From NCBI GenBank assembly GCA_013822725.1, contig PNKX01000002.1, forward strand, positions 129,001 to 193,000: a DNA stretch of 64,000 nucleotides, read 5' to 3'. Positions 26,658 to 33,538 of this stretch are shown piece after piece. Under the pieces are notes generated by a model. It worked only from the letters and a program-made list of their open reading frames with translations. It was not told the origin of the DNA and ran no database searches. This DNA is from Pirellula sp. (GTDB taxonomy: Bacteria; Planctomycetota; Planctomycetia; Pirellulales; Lacipirellulaceae). A program made the position numbers and the translations under genes. Within the stretch, counting starts at the first letter, position 1. Every line of letters begins with the position of its first letter.

Positions 26658-27944
26658 TTATACCCACTCCCGCGCCACCCGCGTCTCCACCGCGATGTCG
26701 ACGGCGTCGCGCGGGACGCGTACTGGCCAGCGGTCGCAGTGGACGTGGACTGCTGGCCGGCCCGACGACAGCCGCATGTGGGGCCGATGGGCCGCCGCCA
26801 GTTTGACGACTTGCTCCGCGAATTGCTGACATTCGCCGCGAGATTTCGACTGGAACGCCAGATGGAGCCAGCCGCCGGCAGTTCCCTGCAACTCTTCGAC
26901 GGTCAACAAACCAGCGCCATCGCTGCGTAAACTCGTCCGTGCCATCGTCGCCAGATGTTGCCGCCAACGGCGATCGGAAGCTGCCGAGAACTCGATGAGC
27001 GCCTCGACGGCGAAGCCTGCTTCGTAGAGGACTTCGAGTTCCCAGCAATCGTCGCTCGCCGCACCTTGAGCTCCGCTAATTGCCAGCTGGCCGGGCCCCG
27101 CAACGCCGCACTTGAGGGTTGAACAACGCTCCCGCACATCGGCATGTCGGTTAGCATTCGTCAGTGGTTCCGCTTCGCGCAACCACTGTTGCAAGCGAGT
27201 TGCTGCGGCGCCATCCGCTCGAGCCGGTTCCACCAAGATTTCGCCCGCCTCGTTGATCTCTACCCGATTAGGTCGCCACGCGATTTCTCCTGCTTCTGCG
27301 ACGCTGAACGCTTCCCAATCGATCCAAGTTGCCGCCCGCGCCGCTGCCGCGGCGGCGGCGAGCAGATCGTGCTGGTCCCATTTCCAGCCGAAGCGTTGGG
27401 CGCTCGCGGCCGTCAGCGGGGCCGACCCGTCGAACGCTCCGGCCACAATCACCCGAGCGTGTTCAGCCAGCGCCAGGGCCAACGGCCCCGCCCCCAACTG
27501 CAGGTCGGCTGCCAGCACCGGCGCCTTCAATTCCCGCCAGGGGGCGCCTGTCTCGTGATTGTCGAGGTTGATCCCGTCCCCTTCGAGCATCTCCAAGATC
27601 GGCTGCAGATTGCTCCCGCGAACTGCGGCCAGCGGCATCTCACCGCACCCCGCCTCGACCAGGACGGCTGCCGCCCGTTCGACGCAGGAAAAGGCGCTCG
27701 CCCACCCCGCCGAAGCGATCACATGCAGCTGCGGGTCGAGGTAAAGCGCTTTCACGATCGCCCGGAGCGCCACGCCAAATCCGACGGCGTACTCCGGTAT
27801 CTCTGCCGGAGCGGTTCCCTCAACGCTTGTCCATCGAGGGCGCGGGTAGTCGAGCTGCAAGAAATCGAGCTGCCCCGACTCGGCTAAATCCTCGATCCCG
27901 AGCGGGGCGCCTTCGCTGTCGCATTGCAATCTTCCAAAACGCAT
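26658..27944 (-). CDS. AtuA-like (DUF1446) protein
   Basis: 428 residues. The pattern fits a divergent member of the AtuA/DUF1446 family: an N-terminal GIEDLAESGQLDFLQLDYPR, the VIASAGWASAFSCVERAA block (usual VANAGGLNP), AADLQLGAGPLALALAEHAR with IVAGAFDGSAPLTAASAQRF, and FGWKWDQHD (usual FGW..DWD). AtuA was described in acyclic-terpene (citronellol) catabolism together with acyl-CoA enzymes; the enoyl-CoA hydratase gene just downstream fits that theme. The C-terminal part (about 330-428) resembles the small AtuA-like accessory domain (LHLAFQSKSRGECQQ). A true terpene role is not shown. Confidence 0.72.
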   Translation of the reverse strand: MRFGRLQCDSEGAPLGIEDLAESGQLDFLQLDYPRPRWTSVEGTAPAEIPEYAVGFGVALRAIVKALYLDPQLHVIASAGWASAFSCVERAAAVLVEAGCGEMPLAAVRGSNLQPILEMLEGDGINLDNHETGAPWRELKAPVLAADLQLGAGPLALALAEHARVIVAGAFDGSAPLTAASAQRFGWKWDQHDLLAAAAAAARAATWIDWEAFSVAEAGEIAWRPNRVEINEAGEILVEPARADGAAATRLQQWLREAEPLTNANRHADVRERCSTLKCGVAGPGQLAISGAQGAASDDCWELEVLYEAGFAVEALIEFSAASDRRWRQHLATMARTSLRSDGAGLLTVEELQGTAGGWLHLAFQSKSRGECQQFAEQVVKLAAAHRPHMRLSSGRPAVHVHCDRWPVRVPRDAVDIAVETRVAREWV

Positions 27945-28192
27945 ATGCCGATTGTGCGTAAGATTCCGAGCGAAGGGGTACGTTGAATTTCAGGAACACC
28001 GCCACGCCGCTCTCGTGGCGAAATTGCACCGCCGAGCGACCTCCCGCACTCGCCGCGACGCTGCCCGCCTCGTCGAAAATCGCTCGCAGCAAACACTTTA
28101 CGCCTTTTGAAACCGCCGGACAACCGCGCGGCGGCACGACCTATGCATCTCGTCCGCTCCACTCTCTTCCAACGCCACCGCCGAGCCACTTC

Positions 28193-29803
28193 ATGAGGAA
28201 GCCCCCAGTGTCGACGAAGCCACGCTCACGCACCCAAGTCAATGGATCTGCCTCGCCGCTGGGGAATAAAGGGGGCAGCCCCGCCGCCGGTCGCAATACT
28301 CGGCCGAAGCCGCAAGCCGAAGACGTCCCGCACCTCGAGGATGAAGAAGCCGCGGAAGTCGACGCCCACGAAGACGAATTCGAATCGGCCGAGATCGAAG
28401 GCGACGCCGCGATCGACGACCCCGTCCGCATGTACCTGATGCAGATGGGCGAGATCCCGATGCTCAACCGCGACAACGAAGTCGCCGCCGCCATCCAGAT
28501 CGAATCGACCCGCCGTCGCTTCCGCCGGACGATGCTCTGCAGCGACTACATGCTCCACGCCGCGGTCGACCTGCTCCAAAAAGTCGCCGACGGCACGCTG
28601 CGGCTTGATCGCACGATCGAGATCTCGGTCACCAACACTACCGAGAAGAAGCGGATTCTCAAGCGGATCGCCCCGAACCTCGCTACCGCCCGCGAACTGC
28701 TCGGCCTGAACCAGAAAGACTACCGCCGCGCCGTCAGCCGCCGCACCTCCGTCGCCGAGAAGCACCGCTACTGGCGCCGGATGATCGCTCGCCGCAACAA
28801 GGTCATTCGCTTAGTCGAAGAGCTGAACCTCCGCATTCAACGCCTCACCCCCCTGATGTCGCAGTTGCACGAGATCAGCGAGCGGATGTGGTCGCTCAAG
28901 TCGCAACTCGCCCAGGCGGAACAATCGTTCCACCACGCCAACGAGCACGAACTTCGCCACGAGCTTCGCTACCTGATGCGGATCACGCAAGAAACCCCCG
29001 CGACGCTTCGTCGGCTCACCTCGCGAACTCTCCGCCGCAAGGAATCCTACGACGCCGCCAAGCGTGACCTCTCGGCCGCCAATCTGCGGTTGGTCGTCTC
29101 GATCGCCAAGCGGTATCGCAATCGCGGCATGAGCTTCCTCGACCTCATCCAAGAAGGCAACACCGGCTTGATGCGGGCCGTCGACAAGTTCGAACATGCC
29201 CGCGGGTTCAAGTTCAGCACCTACGCCACCTGGTGGATTCGCCAAGCGATCACCCGGGCCATCGCCGACCAGAGCCGCACGATTCGTCTACCGGTCCACA
29301 TGATCGATACGATGAGCAAGATTCGGGCGGTCACCACCGACTTCGTCCAACTGCACGGCCGCGAACCGAATCCGGAAGAGATCGCCGAACTAGCCGGTCT
29401 GTCGGTCGACGACGCCCGTTGCGTCCACAAGATGACCCGCCAGCCGCTGTCGCTCGACCAGCCGGTCGGCGATCACGAAGACAACTACTTCGGCGAGTTC
29501 CTCGAAGAACATCGCGAGGAAGATCCGCTCTACGACACGCACATGGAAGCGCTGAAGGCCCGGCTCGAAGAGGTGATGACCGAGCTGACCTACCGCGAAC
29601 GCGAGATTCTGCGTCTCCGTTACGGCCTGGCCGACGGCTACACCTACACGCTCGAAGAAGTCGGCAAAATTTTCTCAGTGACTCGCGAACGGGTGCGGCA
29701 GATCGAGTCGAAGGCGGTTCGCAAGCTGCAGAGTCCCTATCGCTCGCGGGCCCTCACCGGGTTCCTCGACGGCGTCGAACCGATGCCGATGGACGTGCCG
29801 TAA
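28193..29803 (+). CDS. rpoD: Primary RNA polymerase sigma factor (RpoD/SigA type)
   Basis: 536 residues. Region 1.2 is near residues 75-105 ([20 protein letters not shown]), then a long non-conserved helical segment, region 2 ([57 protein letters not shown]), region 3 ([14 protein letters not shown]) and region 4 ([34 protein letters not shown]). It is the housekeeping or a closely related group-2 sigma factor. The N-terminus is short and acidic ([19 protein letters not shown]), a reduced region 1.1. ATG 28193 is chosen; an open extension to 27983 overlaps intergenic sequence and lacks conserved content. Confidence 0.94.
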   Translation: MRKPPVSTKPRSRTQVNGSASPLGNKGGSPAAGRNTRPKPQAEDVPHLEDEEAAEVDAHEDEFESAEIEGDAAIDDPVRMYLMQMGEIPMLNRDNEVAAAIQIESTRRRFRRTMLCSDYMLHAAVDLLQKVADGTLRLDRTIEISVTNTTEKKRILKRIAPNLATARELLGLNQKDYRRAVSRRTSVAEKHRYWRRMIARRNKVIRLVEELNLRIQRLTPLMSQLHEISERMWSLKSQLAQAEQSFHHANEHELRHELRYLMRITQETPATLRRLTSRTLRRKESYDAAKRDLSAANLRLVVSIAKRYRNRGMSFLDLIQEGNTGLMRAVDKFEHARGFKFSTYATWWIRQAITRAIADQSRTIRLPVHMIDTMSKIRAVTTDFVQLHGREPNPEEIAELAGLSVDDARCVHKMTRQPLSLDQPVGDHEDNYFGEFLEEHREEDPLYDTHMEALKARLEEVMTELTYREREILRLRYGLADGYTYTLEEVGKIFSVTRERVRQIESKAVRKLQSPYRSRALTGFLDGVEPMPMDVP

Positions 29804-29907
29804 GGTACGTCAGGCTTTCGAGCTTGTCGCAAAACAGTCGTCGGGCATGGTGGTCCGTTGAAGAGCAATGAGGGCGCGCCTGCCGCGCCCATGTCCAGGA
29901 ACTGTAG

Positions 29908-30138
29908 ATGACCACCTTGCCCATTGATGAAGTCGCCACGCAACTGGCGGAACTTATCCGCAAGCTTGCCCCCGGAGAAGAAATCATCATCGTCGACGGC
30001 GATTCGCCGGTGGCGAAGCTGTCGTCGATGACGAAGGCCGATCTGCCGGTCCTGCGTCGACTCGCCGCTGCCGAGGCAGTTCCGGCCGCCGCAGTCGAAG
30101 ACGAGCACGTCAACGACTTCGCGCGTTACATGACCTGA
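29908..30138 (+). CDS. Orphan Phd/YefM-like antitoxin
   Basis: A 76-residue protein beginning MTTLPIDEVATQLAELIRKL and continuing GEEIIIVDGDSPVAKLSSM, the N-terminal dimer and DNA-binding pattern of Phd/YefM antitoxins (usual EA...L..L...V..GE.vvItr.gkPvA.l). The C-terminal part (EDEHVNDFARYMT) would bind a toxin. The next 30 bp end at a convergent kinase gene, so no partner toxin (PIN or RelE type) follows. It may be a remnant or act on a toxin encoded elsewhere. GC-rich hairpin GGGCGCGCCTGCCGCGCCC lies just upstream. Confidence 0.75.
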   Translation: MTTLPIDEVATQLAELIRKLAPGEEIIIVDGDSPVAKLSSMTKADLPVLRRLAAAEAVPAAAVEDEHVNDFARYMT

Positions 30139-30169
30139 ACTAGCGACGGCTGAGCGAGACGATCTGAGC

Positions 30170-31093
30170 TCAGGCCGAACGCGCCGCGAACGAGTCGATC
30201 TCCAGCCGCACGAGCTCATCGACCACTTCGGCCGCACTCTCGGGCCGGCGCATCGGTTCTTTCGCGAGCATCCGCGCGATCAACGACGCCACTTCCGGCG
30301 GCGTCTCGGGCCGGCGTACCGTCACGCAATCGGGCTTCGTCTCGCGGTGTTGCCGAATGAGCGACTCCGCATCGCGGCCAACGAACGGCACCGTGCCGGT
30401 GATCACTTCGTAGAGCGTCACGCCGAGGCTATAGACGTCGCTCTGCGGCGAGGCCGATAGCGACGACGTGAGCGCCTCGGGCGCCAGGTAGTTGAGGGTC
30501 CCGTAAACCGGGCGCGACGACCAATGCCGGCTTTCGCCCGGCGTGTGGACGAACCCGAGGTCGACCAGCGTCGCGTGCCCGTCGGGGGCGACGACGATGT
30601 TCGCCGGTTTCACGTCGGAGTGGATCATCCGCGCCGTTGTGTGGAGCGCGTCGAGCGCCTCGGCCACCTGGCGAGCGATCCACAGCGTCACCGCCATCGG
30701 CAGGCGACGCTGTTGTTCGAGAATCTTCGCCAGCGAGCGCCCTTCGAGCTTCGGGCTCACCGTGTAAAACGGCGGCTGGTCGACGCCGGCCGAAAGCACC
30801 GGCAGTAGGTGCGGGTGCGAGACCTTGCGCCCTACCCACGCGGCGCGGCGTTGCATCTCGATCGCATGGGCGTCGCGCCACCATTCCTTGCGCAACACCT
30901 TCACGACGTACGACGCGGGCCCGTCGGCCGCGCCTTCGGCAGGCCGGGCGACGTAGACACGCGCCAATTCGCTCTCGCTAATCATCCGAACCAATTGCCA
31001 GGGGCCAATGCGGCCGACCAGCTTGCGTTCGAGATTGACGGGAGTGTGAGCTGCGGGATGTTTGGTGGCGAACGATCTCTCGACAGTAGCCAT
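30170..31093 (-). CDS. Serine/threonine protein kinase, soluble
   Basis: 307 residues consisting of little more than a Hanks-type kinase domain. Visible elements are the nucleotide-binding lysine in SYVVKVLRKE (K65), the catalytic loop IHSDVKPANIVV (H158, D160, K162, N165), DLG in place of DFG (178-180), the GTLNYLAPE segment and SDVYSLGVTLYEVITGTVPF. The HRD arginine is Ser159, so activation-loop phosphorylation may not be needed. No membrane segment, PASTA or TPR region is attached, which is small for planctomycete kinases. The start at 31093 drops an Arg-rich upstream extension. Confidence 0.9.
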   Translation of the reverse strand: MATVERSFATKHPAAHTPVNLERKLVGRIGPWQLVRMISESELARVYVARPAEGAADGPASYVVKVLRKEWWRDAHAIEMQRRAAWVGRKVSHPHLLPVLSAGVDQPPFYTVSPKLEGRSLAKILEQQRRLPMAVTLWIARQVAEALDALHTTARMIHSDVKPANIVVAPDGHATLVDLGFVHTPGESRHWSSRPVYGTLNYLAPEALTSSLSASPQSDVYSLGVTLYEVITGTVPFVGRDAESLIRQHRETKPDCVTVRRPETPPEVASLIARMLAKEPMRRPESAAEVVDELVRLEIDSFAARSA

Positions 31094-31320
31094 TCGTGGT
31101 GTACTTCGCTCCGGACAATCTGGGTCACGTGCGCGGACCAGCAGCGCGAACTGTCGCTGGCGCCAACGCGGGATCGGCGGCGGGAATGCCGACCCCAAGA
31201 CAGCAAATCGGCCGAACGGACCGCGGCGCTCAGTCCGAACGGGCCGATTTTGCCGACCGCGACCGGCGAGCGTGAAGCTGGGAAACCGGCGCACTGTTTA
31301 ACGTGACGCGAGGAGAAATT

Positions 31321-31410
31321 GCAGCCCCGGGCTCCGCCCGGGGGTCGGCCTGCAGCGCGCACGACGTCGATTAGCTGGCGACGCGACCCCCCGGCGGAGC
31401 CGGGGGCTGC
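31321..31410. repeat. REPIN-like pair, AGCCCCGGGCTCC family (copy 2)
   Basis: Arms 31321-31347 and 31384-31410 begin with GCAGCCCCGGGCTCCGCCC and end with the reverse complement, with slight differences. It lies between the E1-like gene and the kinase gene, about 8 bp after the stop codon of the former. Confidence 0.86.
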
Positions 31411-31418
31411 AAGGCGTT

Positions 31419-32462
31419 TCAGCCGCCGACGTAGCGTGCATGCACGACGCGGGCTTCGGCAATGTCATCGGTCCCGCCGACGATCGCCCGCCCATCGGCG
31501 AAGACGGTAATCCGGTACTGTTCAACCTCCAGCCGCAGCAAGAACGGATTCACGGAAACTTTCCCGACCGACTGAAGTTTCGCCGCAAGTTGGGCGAGAG
31601 AAGTCGGCTCCCCGCCGGGCGACGCAAGCTGCACGGCGTTGCGCCCGCAGAGCGAAATCGCCGCAGCGCCGCGGCGGCCTTCGAGCCAGGGGAAGTCGCG
31701 ATCGACGCAGGTGCGGCAGCGCGGCTCCTCGACGGCGCGGGCGATGCCGATCGAGCGGAGTTGGTTGTTCCAGAGGTCGATCACCGCCAATCGCCGGTTG
31801 ACTGCCTCGCGATGGCCGCTCAAGATTTTCAGCGCCTCGGCCGACTGCAGGGCGGCGATCGTCGCGACGATGGGGCCGATGACGCCGGCCGTTTCGCACG
31901 TGGGCTGAAGTTCCGCCGGCGGCGGCTCGGGGAGCAGACAACTGAGGCACGCCGTCTCGCCAGGTAGGATGGCGAGCATCTGCCCCTCGGCGCCGACGCA
32001 GCCGCCGAAGACCCACGGGACGTTGTTCGCCACGGCGAAATCGTTGAGCAGGTAGCGCGTCTCAAAATTGTCGGTGCCGTCGACGATCACATCAACGCTT
32101 GCGGCCAAGCGCGCCATGTTCGCGGCCGTGACGTCGGCGACTTCGGCCTCGATCGTGACCTCAGAATTAATCTGCCGGAGCCGTCGCGCCGCAGCGACCG
32201 CCTTCGGCAATTCCTCAGCGACGTCGCGCTCGTCGAAGAGGACCTGCCGATGGAGGTTGTCACGTTCGAGAAAATCGCGATCAACGATCCGCACGAATCC
32301 AACGCCGGCCCGGACGAGTTGGTCGGCGATGACGCTACCGAGGGCGCCGCACCCGCAAACCAGCGCTCGGGACGCCAGCAGTCGACGTTGCCCTTCCTCG
32401 CCGAGCGAGGCGAAACGCATCTGGCGGCGGTAGCGATCGAGTTGCGGGTCAGAATGACTCAT
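31419..32462 (-). CDS. E1-like adenylyltransferase, MoeB/ThiF family
   Basis: 347 residues. The ATP-binding motif GCGALGSVIADQLVRAG is at residues 37-53, followed by RIVDRDFLERDNLHRQVLFDE and the ADVIVDGTDNFETRYLLND equivalent. The catalytic-cysteine segment is PTCETAGVIGPIVATIAALQ, and zinc cysteines appear as ACLSCLLPE and CRTCVDRD. Such enzymes adenylate the C-terminus of a small sulfur-carrier protein (MoaD, ThiS). Instead of a rhodanese domain it ends in an unrelated roughly 80-residue domain (AVQLASPGGEPTSLAQLAAK ... YRITVFADGRAIVGGTDD) seen in HesA/ThiF relatives. No carrier-protein gene is adjacent. Confidence 0.92.
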   Translation of the reverse strand: MSHSDPQLDRYRRQMRFASLGEEGQRRLLASRALVCGCGALGSVIADQLVRAGVGFVRIVDRDFLERDNLHRQVLFDERDVAEELPKAVAAARRLRQINSEVTIEAEVADVTAANMARLAASVDVIVDGTDNFETRYLLNDFAVANNVPWVFGGCVGAEGQMLAILPGETACLSCLLPEPPPAELQPTCETAGVIGPIVATIAALQSAEALKILSGHREAVNRRLAVIDLWNNQLRSIGIARAVEEPRCRTCVDRDFPWLEGRRGAAAISLCGRNAVQLASPGGEPTSLAQLAAKLQSVGKVSVNPFLLRLEVEQYRITVFADGRAIVGGTDDIAEARVVHARYVGG

Positions 32463-32497
32463 GGAAATGCTGCCGTTGTCGCGGTCTCAAAGAAGAG

Positions 32498-32653
32498 AAC
32501 CGCCAAGGACGCCAAGAGCGCCAAGGAAAGACGGGGAGTGTAACCGCCGATGAACGTGCCTGTGAAGAACTTAGTTTTCGTTAATCGCCAGAATGGTCAT
32601 TATTGAATCAAGTTCCCTGCATTCCCTTGGCGCTCTTGGCGTCCTTGGCGGTT
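32498..32653. repeat. Perfect palindrome, GCCAAGGAC family (copy 2)
   Basis: The 29-base arms 32498-32526 and 32625-32653 are exact reverse complements, and the right arm is identical to that at 26624-26652. The centre keeps AACCGCCGATGAACG from the inner layer of copy 1 but has lost the partner arm. Confidence 0.88.
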
Positions 32654-32659
32654 CATTCT

Positions 32660-33538
32660 TTATTCGTTGATATTCCCGACAAAGTATCCCGCCAAATCAA
32701 ACTCCGGCGCCAGTTCCGCCTGCAGGCGATCACATGCGGCGCGGGCCTGCTCAAAGTCAGCGTAAGTCGCTCCGCCGCGAATCGCAACGACTGGCCGACC
32801 GCAGCTGGCCATCCACGCGGGCGGTCGCTCGCCATCGTCGAGCGCTGCCACGATCACCCCCACGCCGTTTGCCATGGAGTTGGCATCGTCCCAATCGAGC
32901 GAATCAAACCGCTGCGCTAACAAGATTCCCGACGCCCCGCACGGAAGTTCCCTCGCCAATTCCAGCCGCTCGCGGCTTAGCGCTAATATCGCCGCCGCCG
33001 GCTGCCAGGTGAGTTCTTCCACAAGCGTCACCAAGTCCCCGGCGAACTCGGTGGCGTCGACGATTGCGAGCGTTCCCCATCGGGACGCCGCTGCAAGAGC
33101 AGCGTCATCGGTGGCGCCGAGTACGACGGCAGATTCGGCCGCATGGGCCCGTTGAGCGGCCTGCTCGTTGAGCGAATAGCACTCCGCGCCTCGCACGACG
33201 ATCCGCTCGCCGCCGAGTCGCAGGTTCCGGCCATGGGCAATCAACTGCCCCAAACCGAGCGAATGAATTTCTCCGTCGCTAAGCTCGCCGGTGCGCCGCA
33301 GTTCATAGAGAAACGGCATCGACGGCGACCAATAGCAGGGCTCGGTCACCAGAAACTCCACGCTACCGTCGCTGGTCGCTCGGTTGCGAAACGTCGACGC
33401 CAGCGTTCGCCCATACTCGCAACGCGGGCCGTACAGTTCCCACACGCCGCTGAGATCAATGTCGTCGCTCGCCACGAGCGTCACGCGCACGCTCGATTCG
33501 GTCGCTTCGCTCAACTGGACGCAGACGCCGTCAATCAT
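32660..33538 (-). CDS. GH2-like beta-sandwich protein of unknown function
   Basis: 292 residues, no signal peptide. The first half resembles the beta-sandwich domains of GH2 enzymes: TSDGSVEFLVTEPCYWSPSM then PFLYELRRTG, recalling the W-SP-x-P-x-L-Y-x-L strand, then LRLGGERIVVRGAECYSL at the place of the GH2 barrel entry. The second half may be a shrunken, degenerate barrel (LAIVDATEFAGDLV, AAAILALSRERLELA, RPVVAIRGGATYADFE); GH2 catalytic glutamates are not seen. The start overlaps uvrA by 8 bp (ATGATTGA), so translation is probably coupled to uvrA. The role is unknown. Confidence 0.72.
   Translation of the reverse strand: MIDGVCVQLSEATESSVRVTLVASDDIDLSGVWELYGPRCEYGRTLASTFRNRATSDGSVEFLVTEPCYWSPSMPFLYELRRTGELSDGEIHSLGLGQLIAHGRNLRLGGERIVVRGAECYSLNEQAAQRAHAAESAVVLGATDDAALAAASRWGTLAIVDATEFAGDLVTLVEELTWQPAAAILALSRERLELARELPCGASGILLAQRFDSLDWDDANSMANGVGVIVAALDDGERPPAWMASCGRPVVAIRGGATYADFEQARAACDRLQAELAPEFDLAGYFVGNINE

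Noticed and set aside
27983-28192. N-terminal extension of the sigma factor
   Set aside because: The extra 70 residues show no sigma region and lie in the promoter gap; ATG 28193 fits better.
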